NCBI RefSeq assembly: GCF_013426915.1
Contig: NZ_AP023179.1
Span: forward strand, 124,001-188,000
Direction of reading: 5' to 3'
DNA length: 64,000 nt
Origin: Paraburkholderia sp. PGU19
GTDB taxonomy: Bacteria > Pseudomonadota > Gammaproteobacteria > Burkholderiales > Burkholderiaceae
Of this stretch, positions 36,497-45,247 are shown piece by piece (the first letter of the stretch is position 1; each line of letters starts with the position of its first letter). The notes under the pieces are model-generated. The model saw only the letters and a program-made list of their open reading frames with translations, did no database searches and was not told the origin of the DNA. A program made the translations under genes and the position numbers.

Positions 36497-36725
36497 CCCC
36501 ACGTCCCTTGCCCTTGACCAATTTGCCGGAGTCGACCAGCGCATCGCGAGCATTCGCGTAGTCGTCCTCGGTCACGGTTGTGCCAAGTTTTCCCTCAACA
36601 TGCATTCGCAAGGCTAGGTTGCCAACGGTCTCACCGTTTTTCGGGACGAGTTTCAGAATGGCGGATTTGATCTCCGCAATGCGCGCTTGAGTTTTCGAGG
36701 CGGTGCTGGGGCGTTTGATAGCCAA
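36497..36725 (-). pseudogene. N-terminal fragment of Mod, separated by a 1-nt frameshift
   Basis: From TTG 36725 a frame encodes about 75 residues (IAEIKSAILKLVPKNGETVG, then GKLVKGKGRG) that look like the winged-helix-type N-terminus of such Mod proteins. At a run of four C on the + strand (36497-36500; GGGG on the coding strand) the frame should change: adding one G joins it to SVARALQDAESFTL, which leads directly into the main part. Either sequencing error or true frameshift. A -10-like TAGAAT lies about 55 bp upstream of the start. Confidence 0.6.
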
Positions 36726-37122
36726 GATGATCTCTTTCTTGGAGAAGTTCTATGAGAAGTGTACTGAATGCGTCGCGTATTCTAGCGAGGCCGCTCTGCT
36801 TGCGGGAGTGTAAGATTTTTGCTCTGTGGGCGTATTGGGGCCCCGATTCTGGATTCTATAAAAATCAAGCATTTAGGCCGATAGTGCGCCTCTGATGAGA
36901 GAGTTTGTGCGGTTGATCGGGGTCGAAGAGAAAGGGAAGAAAAATTCGCTACATAATCTACATTGGAACATGCAGCCCGCAGATGGCACATATTTGTGCC
37001 ATCGCATGTAAGGGATCGAAAAAGCGTAAGGCCCAGTCGACAGACCGGGGCATGTGCTTGAATTTCTGACACGGTGAATGGTTCCCAATACTCGAACGGC
37101 AAACAATCTTCCACGTGCGTTC
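36726..37122. other. Gene-free interval between mod and the Mrr-type gene
   Basis: About 400 bp, lower in GC. It should hold the mod promoter (TAGAAT near 36780 on the minus strand) and the 3' end region of the Mrr-type gene. I find no supported coding frame or RNA. Confidence 0.4.
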
Positions 37123-38673
37123 CTAATATTCCACGTCTGGATCTTTCCAGCCGTCGGGCATGACAATCCTTGCGACGATGCCCGCGTGCTGCTCAAGCAG
37201 GAAGAGCAAATTGCTGCCGCTCAGCAGCTCGATCGGCTTGTTGTTGGCGAAATCGAATGCAGCCTTGCCGTATCCACTTGTCGCGACAAGGATGCCTTTC
37301 GAGGCTCCTTCGTTCTGCATGGTGCCGAACAGGTCACGGACTGCGCTAACGCCGACCGTGTTCTTGTAGCGCTTTGCCTGTATGACGACCTTCCCGCCGA
37401 ATATTGGACGCGGGTCATAGGCGACGCAGTCCACACCCCCATCCCGTGACGACTGGGTAAGTTTCGTTTCGAGGCCCATCTTTTCGAAGAGGTTCGTGAT
37501 CAGAGCCTCAAAGTCGCCTGGTGTGAGATCCATCAGGTTGGCGCGTTGGTCGAGGGTCGAGATGACGTCGCGCTCCTCGATAAACCTGGGGTCGACCATG
37601 TTGAACTCGAGGATTGGCCTGACCGGCGCCAGCTCAGCAGGACTCTTCGACAGTGAGGCATTCAGTGTCTTGAGGCACGCGATCGGGTCGACCCGGGTGA
37701 GATCGAGCCCCTCGAAAACATCACGGGTCGTACGGACCGTAATGATGCACGGGCGGATATTGCGTCCCGATCCACGGTCGATCGTGCCGACAAAACCGTT
37801 GACCACGACTGACTCAAGATGGCGGTGATAGTCAACCGAAAACATCTCATGCAGCACGCGGAGCGTCATCTGCGCCACCACGGAAGCGTAGAGTGCCCTC
37901 CGCTGCGTTTCCGGGCGCGGTGATTCGGAGATTGTGTCAGTCGCCTTGACGTACTTGTAGGCTTTCACTGTAGGGATGGCGCTGTCGATGTCCGGAAGAT
38001 CGAACTCGACGACGAGCTGTTTCGACTCAGCCACGTATGCAAGCTTGCCGTCGCGATTGAAGCCTTCTGGCAGGTGCTGGAACGATTCTTTTTGGATCCG
38101 TTCGAACAGTTCCTGCATCACCTCAGGAACGCCCTGTTCCAGCTCCGCCATCCACGCCTTCACCTTTGAGAGCCGCTCGGTCTCGGCGGCCTTCAGACCG
38201 GCAACCAGCGCCTCATGCCCAGCGCGCTTCTTCGCCACCTCGTCTAGACGCGCCTGCTCTTTCGTGGTGTAGTCGCTTTCCTCCTGCTGGAACCTGGCGC
38301 GGGCTGCCTCGAACTTCTTGCGATACCCGGATGCCACCCAAGGCAGCCAGCCGAGCAGAGGGTGGGGTCGATCCGGATGCCACATTTGCGGCTTGGCGAT
38401 TTCCAGATCAAGCGAACCGAGCGACAACCGGGGGTACTCCCGCTCGGTCAGCATCTTCTTGAACTCCACCTTGATCGGCTGCTTGACTCTGGCAAGGAGG
38501 AGGTTTTCAAGTTCGGCAATGCGCCGGTCCAGGTCGTCAGTGAGTGAAGCGGCTTCCTGCGCCCTGTCTTCCAGGTAGTCCAGTCTTTCCTGCTTCTCCT
38601 GCCGTGCAGTCTCGCGTTCAAGCTCCCGCTCAAGCCGTCGCGCGTAGCGTTCGGCGTTATAGTTCTGTGCCAT
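37123..38673 (-). CDS. Mrr-type restriction endonuclease with N-terminal coiled coil
   Basis: 516 residues from ATG 38673. The first ~80 residues are a charged coiled coil (RRLERELERETARQEKQERL). A long helical middle region follows. The C-terminal ~110 residues are the Mrr catalytic domain: PGDFEALITNLFEKMG, then SRDGGVDCVAYDP and VIQAKRYKNTVGVSAVRDL, giving the D, Q-x-K catalytic set of the Mrr PD-(D/E)XK subgroup, and KGILVATSGYG. Mrr-type enzymes cut modified or foreign DNA. It is the last cargo gene before the right end of the island and transcribes back toward mod. Confidence 0.88.
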   Translation of the reverse strand: MAQNYNAERYARRLERELERETARQEKQERLDYLEDRAQEAASLTDDLDRRIAELENLLLARVKQPIKVEFKKMLTEREYPRLSLGSLDLEIAKPQMWHPDRPHPLLGWLPWVASGYRKKFEAARARFQQEESDYTTKEQARLDEVAKKRAGHEALVAGLKAAETERLSKVKAWMAELEQGVPEVMQELFERIQKESFQHLPEGFNRDGKLAYVAESKQLVVEFDLPDIDSAIPTVKAYKYVKATDTISESPRPETQRRALYASVVAQMTLRVLHEMFSVDYHRHLESVVVNGFVGTIDRGSGRNIRPCIITVRTTRDVFEGLDLTRVDPIACLKTLNASLSKSPAELAPVRPILEFNMVDPRFIEERDVISTLDQRANLMDLTPGDFEALITNLFEKMGLETKLTQSSRDGGVDCVAYDPRPIFGGKVVIQAKRYKNTVGVSAVRDLFGTMQNEGASKGILVATSGYGKAAFDFANNKPIELLSGSNLLFLLEQHAGIVARIVMPDGWKDPDVEY

Positions 38674-39048
38674 GGACCAGGTCCCCCGAGGCTGATAATT
38701 CGCTTCTTGTTGAAATGTCCTGCGTGTCAGCTGCAGCAATAGTTACAAGTACAGCCGGTACATAATAACAAGTGTAACTAAAGGCTATGGGTTGAAATTT
38801 TCTATGCGACTACATGGAGGCCTTCCGCCCCCCTCCCGCTGCTGGCCCCCCCTCGGGGGGCGACCTCTAGAAACGTTTTGGTCGATCAAAAGAATTCCCC
38901 CGCCCGACGATCGACGAGCCCGGACTGAACGAAACCAGCGTGCTGATTGCACGAAAATGAATTTCCTCGTTGGCAAAGAGGCGCGCTGACCGGCTGAAAC
39001 AAGATCAGCAGACTGTAGTCCTCGGACCAATCATGTAGCCGATCAAGC

Positions 39049-39142
39049 TTGGGGGTAGATTTGGGGGTATGTCTTAAACGGCGGTTCGTTAATTGATTGT
39101 CCAATAAGGATAAAGGAGGCGAGTTGGGTTGTCCTCCGCTCC
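39049..39142 (+). other. Candidate right island end (arm-like repeats plus possible attR core)
   Basis: TTGGGGGTAGATTTGGGGGTA (cited in two halves: TTGGGGGTA and TTTGGGGGTA) mirrors the GGGGTA pair at the left end. TCCTCCGCTCC at 39132-39142 equals 11 bases of the tRNA-Ala 3' end. The match lacks the final ACCA and any longer identity, so the att core is tentative. Chromosomal codon style resumes at 39393. The 38674-39392 stretch otherwise holds no supported gene. Confidence 0.35.
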
Positions 39143-39392
39143 TGCACGTCCAGTGTGAGCCACGGTAGCTGGAAGGGCCACGAGGTCTCTGACCATCTCT
39201 TCCATACAATCCTCGAAGCTGCTTCCCCACCCCAACCATTTCATTTCCACAACATCATCTTTCACCGTGCGTAAGCATGGAACGTTCTCACTCGCAACGG
39301 TTCCTACACCACGTAAACCCCGACACCTTGCGACCCGCAGCGCTGCACAAACCGCGCTACCTGCTCCGCACTTTTCCAAAAGAGCCTTTCGA

Positions 39393-40502
39393 ATGGACCC
39401 GCATCGCCCGCGTTCTATCGAAGTGGATTTTTTCCGTGGGATCGTGCTGATCGTGATCGTGCTCGACCACATCCCGGGCGGGGTGTTGCAGCACCTGATG
39501 TTGCACGCATACGCCCTATGTGACTCAGCAGAAGTCTTCGTATGCCTCGGGGGCTACGCCTCAGCCGCCGCCTACGGCGCGGTCCTAAGCAAGAAGGGCG
39601 AAAAGGCCGCCCACAACCGCTTCTACAGGCGCTGCTGGGAGATCTACCGCGCCTACCTTCTAACAGCGGTCCTCACGTTACTCTCAGGCGCAATCCTGCA
39701 GCTCCTGCAGCTAAACCGCCCAATGGTCGACCTGACAGGCTGGCCACTATTCGCGGCAGCCCCAATCCGAGAAGCATTCGACATAGCAATCCTCAGACGC
39801 CAGCCCTACCTATCAAGCGTCTTACCGATGTACGTAATCTTCGCGATCACCGTCCCCTTCATCGTCCCACTAGCCCGAAAAGCTCCACTCACCGCCCTAA
39901 CAGCCAGCCTCACAACTTGGGCACTAGCAGTCCCCCTAGCCAAACTCTTCGCCATAGACGACGTCAGCGACTGGGCTTTCAACCCATTCGCCTGGCAACT
40001 GATGTTCGTGATCGGTATCCTGTGCCGTGAGCGTCCGGTTTCGGATCATTTCTTAGAATCAAAACCCGGCCGATGGTTTACAAAAACAGCCCTAACAGCC
40101 GTGCTAGCCTTCGCAGTGGTGAAGCTTTTCATCCTGACCCAACCACTCCCTGGCCACCTGAAACAGAACTTGTCGATTGAACGCGTGATCAACTTCCTCG
40201 CTATCGCCTGGCTTGCCGTCGTCCTTGTCCGCGCCGGCACCATTGCGAAACTCGCGCAAAAAGCGCCAGCCGTCATCAAGGTCGGGCAAACGGGCCTGGT
40301 ATGCTTCGTCGGCGGCACGCTGATCTCGCTGATTGTCGACACAGCGACACCGCACAGCATCCACGGCCTGACCCACGGCCTGGCAGCGCTCGCCGGCGAC
40401 CTCGTCGCGATCATCGCCGTGCTGCTGCTCGCGCGCTTCTGGAAAGACTGGAAGGGCCCGACGCAGCCACGCGCCGTCGTCAGCGGAGCCGACTGCCGAT
40501 GA
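39393..40502 (+). CDS. OpgC-family acyltransferase-like membrane protein
   Basis: 369 residues from ATG 39393; the frame opens at 39267 but the family begins at RSIEVDFFRG. About ten membrane helices. The N-terminal SIEVDFFRGIVLIVIVLDHI, with the D/H pair, and VFVCLGGYASAAAYG fit OpgC, which in Enterobacteria and Rhodobacter succinylates periplasmic glucans. No opgGH is nearby. Wobble bases at 39550-40130 are strikingly A/C-rich (CTA, CCA, ACA, GCA), unlike the rest of the chromosome. Overlaps the next gene by ATGA. Confidence 0.82.
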   Translation: MDPHRPRSIEVDFFRGIVLIVIVLDHIPGGVLQHLMLHAYALCDSAEVFVCLGGYASAAAYGAVLSKKGEKAAHNRFYRRCWEIYRAYLLTAVLTLLSGAILQLLQLNRPMVDLTGWPLFAAAPIREAFDIAILRRQPYLSSVLPMYVIFAITVPFIVPLARKAPLTALTASLTTWALAVPLAKLFAIDDVSDWAFNPFAWQLMFVIGILCRERPVSDHFLESKPGRWFTKTALTAVLAFAVVKLFILTQPLPGHLKQNLSIERVINFLAIAWLAVVLVRAGTIAKLAQKAPAVIKVGQTGLVCFVGGTLISLIVDTATPHSIHGLTHGLAALAGDLVAIIAVLLLARFWKDWKGPTQPRAVVSGADCR

Positions 40503-42184
40503 AGCGCGGTATCGCATGGCCGCGTGCAGCGCTCCGGCTCGCACGCACGGCGCTCCTATGCTGCGCCGCCAGCGCAGCAACGGCGGCAACACCCGAAACC
40601 CCAACCCCAACCGCCCCAAAACAACCCCCATTCGCCACCCGCTGCACAGACCTGAACGATCTCTGGCTAGACGCCGAAACCATCGCACTCCCGACCCACG
40701 GCGCCCACGTCGAATCCGCAACCGTAGTCACAGCCCAAACCCCCGGCAACGGCGCCGGCGAGTTCTGCCGCATCACGGGCGTCATCCGTGCAATAAAAGG
40801 CACCACACCCGACATCCGCTTCGACCTGAACCTGCCACGCCGCTGGAACGGCCGCGCATTGCAGGTCGGCGGCGGCGGATACAACGGCACAGTCGTAACC
40901 GGCATCGGCGTGATGCCGTTCTCACCGATCCGCGCACCGCTAGCCCAGGGCTACGTAACCTTTGGCGACGACTCCGGCCACGTCGGCAATTCCGCACTCG
41001 CGGTCTTCGGCCTGGTCGACGAAGCCGTCGTGAACTTCGGCTACGCGCATCTGAAGAAAACCCACGACGCGGCCCTAGCGCTAACCGTACGCATGTACGG
41101 TCATCCACCTGACCGCATGTACTTCGCGGGCGGCTCGACGGGGGGCCGCGAGGGCTACACGGTGATGCAGCGTTTCCCCGACGACTACGACGGCGTAATC
41201 GCCGATTCCCCCGCGCTCAATTTCTCTGGCGTAAGACTGATCGGCATCCGCCTCGGCCAGGCCGAATACGCAACCCCCGGCGGCTTCGTCCCACCCGCGC
41301 TACTCGAACGCGTCTACCAAAAGTCGCTCGAAGTCTGCGACAAGCTGGACGGCGCGGCTGACGGCATCATCAGCGACGTCGCCGCATGCCGCCAGCGCGA
41401 GCCCGAGATCATCGACGCGCTGCGCTGCCATCGCGGCACGTCGTACGCCCACGAAGGCGGCTGTCTGACCGATGCGCAACTATCGACACTTAACATCCTC
41501 CGCGACGGCCTCAAACTGCCGTACAAGTTCGCCTACGACGTCAGCGGTTACCACGGCTACAACGTCTTCCAGGGCACGCGCCTGAACGGCATGCTCGGAC
41601 TCGGACGCGACCCTGCGCGTCAAACATCGCCGACCTTCACCGGCAACGGCTATCTGTTCTCTCAAGCCGACGGCTACATCCGCTACTTCGTCACCCAGGA
41701 CCCCACCTTCGATTCAATCAAATTCGACGTACAGCACCCCGGCAAATACCAGAAGCAACTGATCACGCTATCGCAAGTCATCGGCGCAATGAATCCCGAC
41801 CTTGGCCGCTTCATCGCAAAAGGCGGCAAGCTGATCACGATGCAAGGTCTCGCCGACGAAGTCATCAGCCCCAACCAGACGATCGCCTACTACGACCGCC
41901 TCGTCGACCTGTACGGCGACGAGCGCGTAAACGCCTTCATGCGTCTCTACATGGTGCCGGGCTTCCAGCATGGCGGCGGCGTGTTCATTCCATCTGTCGA
42001 TCTGCTCGGCGCGCTCGACAACTGGGTCACGCGCGGCGTCTCTCCGGAAACGCTGCTCGCCACCGACATCTCCCCGCCGACGAACGGCCGCTCGCGTCCA
42101 CTGTGCCGCTATCCGATGTACCCGCGCTACCTCGGCAAGGGCAATCTCAACGATGCAAACAACTTCGTCTGCAGCGAACCTTGA
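40499..42184 (+). CDS. Tannase/feruloyl esterase family alpha/beta hydrolase
   Basis: 561 residues from ATG 40499, coupled to OpgC by a 4-bp overlap. The signal peptide is about 31 residues (ends ATAA). The catalytic Ser is in FAGGSTGGREG, the Asp in GLADEVISP and the His in GFQHGGG; a lid domain lies between Ser and Asp. Family members cleave ester bonds of plant phenolics. In the classical CS-D-HC motif a Cys precedes Ser and another follows His, forming a disulfide; both are Gly here, so this is a divergent member. It is periplasmic or secreted. The first 400 bp share the A/C-rich wobble of OpgC. Confidence 0.85.
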   Translation: MKRGIAWPRAALRLARTALLCCAASAATAATPETPTPTAPKQPPFATRCTDLNDLWLDAETIALPTHGAHVESATVVTAQTPGNGAGEFCRITGVIRAIKGTTPDIRFDLNLPRRWNGRALQVGGGGYNGTVVTGIGVMPFSPIRAPLAQGYVTFGDDSGHVGNSALAVFGLVDEAVVNFGYAHLKKTHDAALALTVRMYGHPPDRMYFAGGSTGGREGYTVMQRFPDDYDGVIADSPALNFSGVRLIGIRLGQAEYATPGGFVPPALLERVYQKSLEVCDKLDGAADGIISDVAACRQREPEIIDALRCHRGTSYAHEGGCLTDAQLSTLNILRDGLKLPYKFAYDVSGYHGYNVFQGTRLNGMLGLGRDPARQTSPTFTGNGYLFSQADGYIRYFVTQDPTFDSIKFDVQHPGKYQKQLITLSQVIGAMNPDLGRFIAKGGKLITMQGLADEVISPNQTIAYYDRLVDLYGDERVNAFMRLYMVPGFQHGGGVFIPSVDLLGALDNWVTRGVSPETLLATDISPPTNGRSRPLCRYPMYPRYLGKGNLNDANNFVCSEP

Positions 42185-42431
42185 GCATTCGCTAGTCAGA
42201 TGAAAGCGCGCAGCACGAAGCCATAAAAGCGCTGTCGCGCACCGTACATTTCGGCCCTCATTTCACCCGCAATCACGCAGCGGCCCTGTAGTATTGGGCG
42301 ATCATCCCGCAAGGCGCTGCTATCTGCTGTCATCACACGCCTTCCGGTAATGTTTGCGCGCATCGAAAGCGTGCGAACAGTTTGCACGCAAACAATTGGG
42401 CAATATTTACCTGCACTCCCCCGGAGACCTT

Positions 42432-43295
42432 ATGACCGCTTCTAAAAGCGCGGCCCTCGTCGAGGTGCTGACGCGTCATCGCGACACGCTGCTCACAGAA
42501 TGGTTGAACCAGCATCTATCGATCTCGCTGCGGCGCGGGCTCGCCACAGAAGCGGAAATGAGCGACCAGTTCCGCAATTTCCTTAACATCTTCTCCGACA
42601 CACTCGCCAAAGCCGATACGCTGGACGCGAGCCGTCCCGAATGGGAACCCGTGCGCGCGTTCCTCGCTGACATGTCCGCGCATCGTGCGCGCCAAGGCTT
42701 CACGCCTGTCGAAACTGCGACCTTCGTGTTCTCGCTGAAGCAGCCGCTCTATGCACGCCTGCGTGAGGAGTTCGCCAGCCAGCCGCAAGAACTCGCAGAC
42801 ATGAGCTGGACAGTGAACCTGATGCTCGACTCTCTCGGCCTCTACACGACGGAAGTGTTCCAGCGCAGCCGCGAAGCGATCATTGCGCGTCAGCAGGAAG
42901 AACTGCTCGAACTGTCGACGCCCGTCGTGCAGCTATGGGACGGCATCCTCGCATTGCCGCTGATCGGCACGCTCGATTCGGCGCGCACGCAAGTCGTGAT
43001 GGAAAGCCTGCTGGAGAAAATCGTCGAAACAGGCGCAGCCATTTCGATCATCGACATCACAGGCGTTCCCACCGTCGACACCCTCGTCGCGCAACATCTG
43101 CTGAAGACCGTCGCAGCCGCGCGACTGATGGGCGCGGATTGCATCATCAGCGGCATTCGTCCGCAGATTGCGCAGACCATCGTGCATCTCGGCGTCGACC
43201 TGACCAACGTGATCACGAAGTCCACGCTGGCAGATGCGTTCATCATCGCGCTGCAAAAGAGCGGGTCGAGCATTCCGACGCGCGCCGCCGGTTAA
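42432..43295 (+). CDS. RsbR-type stressosome protein (RsbRD_N plus STAS)
   Basis: 287 residues from ATG 42432 (GGAGACC upstream). Residues ~10-150 are an all-helical RsbRD_N-type sensor domain; ~160-280 a STAS domain. TGVPTVDTLVAQHLL carries T217, which aligns with the conserved phospho-acceptor Thr of RsbR (kinase: RsbT), and LPLIGTLDSARTQ is the second switch region. IRPQIAQTIVHLGVDL is characteristic. RsbR and RsbS form the stressosome core that senses stress and sequesters RsbT. It leads an apparent operon of at least six genes. About 245 bp before it hold its promoter, not resolved. Confidence 0.92.
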   Translation: MTASKSAALVEVLTRHRDTLLTEWLNQHLSISLRRGLATEAEMSDQFRNFLNIFSDTLAKADTLDASRPEWEPVRAFLADMSAHRARQGFTPVETATFVFSLKQPLYARLREEFASQPQELADMSWTVNLMLDSLGLYTTEVFQRSREAIIARQQEELLELSTPVVQLWDGILALPLIGTLDSARTQVVMESLLEKIVETGAAISIIDITGVPTVDTLVAQHLLKTVAAARLMGADCIISGIRPQIAQTIVHLGVDLTNVITKSTLADAFIIALQKSGSSIPTRAAG

Positions 43296-43304
43296 GGTGA
43301 CGCC

Positions 43305-43661
43305 ATGGATCGCATTCCCATCCTGCGGTTGGGCGATTGCCTGATCGTCGCGATTCAGGTGGACATGCACGACCGCCTCGCCATCACGCTTCAGGACGAC
43401 CTGACCGCGCGCATCGTGAAGGACAAGGCGAAGGGCGTGCTGATCGACATTTCCGCGCTCGATATCGTCGACTCGTTCATCGGCCGGATGATCAGCAACA
43501 CGGCCGCCATGGCGACGGTGCTCGATGCGCAGACGGTCGTGGTCGGCATGCAGCCGTCCGTCGCGATCACGCTGGTCGAACTGGGACTCACGTTGACGGG
43601 TGTGCGCACGGCGCTCAACGTCGAACGAGGCATGGCGCTGCTCAAGCAGCGACAGCGCTGA
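43305..43661 (+). CDS. RsbS-type STAS stressosome protein
   Basis: 118 residues, one STAS domain, nine bases after the RsbR stop. ALDIVDSFIGRMISNTAAM places S57 at the phospho-acceptor position of RsbS; VVVGMQPSVAITLVELGLTL is a STAS-typical end. RsbS is the scaffold partner of RsbR; phosphorylation by RsbT loosens the complex and releases RsbT. Confidence 0.93.
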   Translation: MDRIPILRLGDCLIVAIQVDMHDRLAITLQDDLTARIVKDKAKGVLIDISALDIVDSFIGRMISNTAAMATVLDAQTVVVGMQPSVAITLVELGLTLTGVRTALNVERGMALLKQRQR

Positions 43662-43679
43662 TTATTGGGGCGCTCACAC

Positions 43680-44105
43680 ATGAACTCATTCGGCGTAGTG
43701 GTGACATCGACTGTCGAAGTCGGTCTGCGCTCGGATCAGGAGATCGTCAAGCTTCGCCAGGTCGTGCGCGACGAAGCCATTGCACAAGGTTTCTCACTCG
43801 TCGATCAGACGAAGTTCGTCACGGCCGCGAGCGAACTGGCACGCAACACGCTTCTGTACGGTGGAGGTGGCGACGCGACGTTGAGCGTGCTGCTCAACGG
43901 TACGCGCAAGGGCCTGAAGCTGACGTTCGTCGACCAGGGCACGGGCATTCCGGATATCGAACGCGCAATGCAGGACGGCTTCACGAGCGGCTCGGGGCTT
44001 GGCCTCGGGCTCGGCGGCGCGCGGCGTCTGTGCGACGAGTTCGAAATCCAGTCGGAACCAGGGAAAGGCACGACAGTGTCGATCACAAAATGGAAACTTC
44101 GCTGA
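43680..44105 (+). CDS. RsbT-type serine/threonine kinase (GHKL ATPase)
   Basis: 141 residues from ATG 43680. The GHKL ATP-binding motifs are readable: N-box AASELARNTLLYG (E and N), G1 VDQGTGIPD and G2 SGLGLGLGGARR. In stressosomes RsbT phosphorylates RsbS and RsbR, then leaves to activate an output phosphatase. The next gene starts inside its last codons (16-bp overlap), and supplies just such a phosphatase domain. Confidence 0.93.
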   Translation: MNSFGVVVTSTVEVGLRSDQEIVKLRQVVRDEAIAQGFSLVDQTKFVTAASELARNTLLYGGGGDATLSVLLNGTRKGLKLTFVDQGTGIPDIERAMQDGFTSGSGLGLGLGGARRLCDEFEIQSEPGKGTTVSITKWKLR

Positions 44106-45247
44106 GCGGTCTGCGCGCCATGCACGCGTCGTTCGAAATCGCCGACGCGAGCAGCGTCGCGTTCGCGCGGCGCGGCGCCAATGACGCAGCGCAAAAGGGT
44201 GCGCTGAACGAAACGGACCTGGGCCGCGTCGCGCTGATCGTGACGGAGGCGGCGACCAACATTCTCAAACATGCGCAGCACGGCGAACTGCTCGTGCGCG
44301 TCCTGCCTTCGAATACGTCGGGCACGCTCGCCGACGGCGTCGAGATCATCGCAATCGACAAAGGCTCAGGCATGCAGGACGTGCAGCTCGCGTTCCGCGA
44401 CGGCAGCTCGACGGCGGGTTCGCCGGGCACGGGTCTCGGCGCGATCCGGCGTTTGTCGGAAGAGCTGTCGGTGTATTCGCAGCCGAATCTCGGCACCGTG
44501 CTGCGCGTCGTGGTGCGCAGCCGCGGCGCGCACGAGCGCGCGGGACGCGCGGCGGCGGGCACCGACATCGGCGGCGTATGCGTGCCGTATCCGGGCGAAT
44601 CCGTTTGCGGCGACGCGTGGGGCATCGAAGCGGATCAGGACGGCCTGACCATCACACTCGCCGATGGTCTCGGCCACGGCCCGGACGCGCATGTCGCGGC
44701 AGCGGGCGCCGTCGAGGTCGCGCGGCGGCGCGCGGGCCGTTCGCCCGCCGCACTGATGGAACTCGCGCACGCCGCGCTGCGCCCAACGCGTGGCGCCGCC
44801 GTCGCCATCGCGCGGCTCGATCTCGCGCGCTCGCAACTCGTCTTTACGGGCACGGGCAACATCGCGGCGTCGATCTTCAATACCGGCAAGCCGGCACTGA
44901 TCGGCGGCGGCGCGAGCCACAACGCGAGCACGTCATCGGAGAGCGCGCGCAACACGTGGCAGCTCACGTCGCGCAACGGCATCGTCGGTCATACGATGCG
45001 CGACTCGCAGGAGTTCGAAGTGCCGTGGACGCGCGACGCACTGCTCATCCTGCATTCGGACGGCATCGGCACGCGTTGGGATCTGGCCGCGTATCCGGGC
45101 TTGCATCTGCAGCCGGCCGTGATGATCGCCGCCGTCCTGTACCGCGATTTCTCGCGCCGCCGCGACGACGCCACTGTGGTGGTTGTCAAGGCAGACCAGG
45201 GAGTACATTTCAGGAATGACGACCCCCATATTGCGCATCCGGCTTGA
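44090..45247 (+). CDS. RsbT-like ATPase fused to SpoIIE/PP2C-type phosphatase (RsbX/RsbU-like)
   Basis: 385 residues from ATG 44090, overlapping rsbT by 16 bp. Residues ~25-150 are a GHKL ATPase domain (EAATNILKHAQHGE, IDKGSGM, GTGLGAIRRLS). Residues ~185-380 are a SpoIIE-type PP2C phosphatase: metal-binding Asp in VCGDAWG, ADGLGHGPDAHVAA and LHSDGIGTRWD. B. subtilis RsbX resets the stressosome by dephosphorylating RsbS and RsbR; this fused form probably does the same. The next gene begins 31 bases before its stop. Confidence 0.88.
   Translation: METSLSGLRAMHASFEIADASSVAFARRGANDAAQKGALNETDLGRVALIVTEAATNILKHAQHGELLVRVLPSNTSGTLADGVEIIAIDKGSGMQDVQLAFRDGSSTAGSPGTGLGAIRRLSEELSVYSQPNLGTVLRVVVRSRGAHERAGRAAAGTDIGGVCVPYPGESVCGDAWGIEADQDGLTITLADGLGHGPDAHVAAAGAVEVARRRAGRSPAALMELAHAALRPTRGAAVAIARLDLARSQLVFTGTGNIAASIFNTGKPALIGGGASHNASTSSESARNTWQLTSRNGIVGHTMRDSQEFEVPWTRDALLILHSDGIGTRWDLAAYPGLHLQPAVMIAAVLYRDFSRRRDDATVVVVKADQGVHFRNDDPHIAHPA

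Noticed and set aside
38845..38861. GCCCCCC/GGGGGGC hairpin as a terminator
   Set aside because: Very short loop and no T-run on either strand; a C/G-run, perhaps also prone to sequencing error.
39089..39472. 127-codon minus-strand frame across the right island end
   Set aside because: It overlaps the tentative att core and the OpgC start, with no recognisable family; probably chance.
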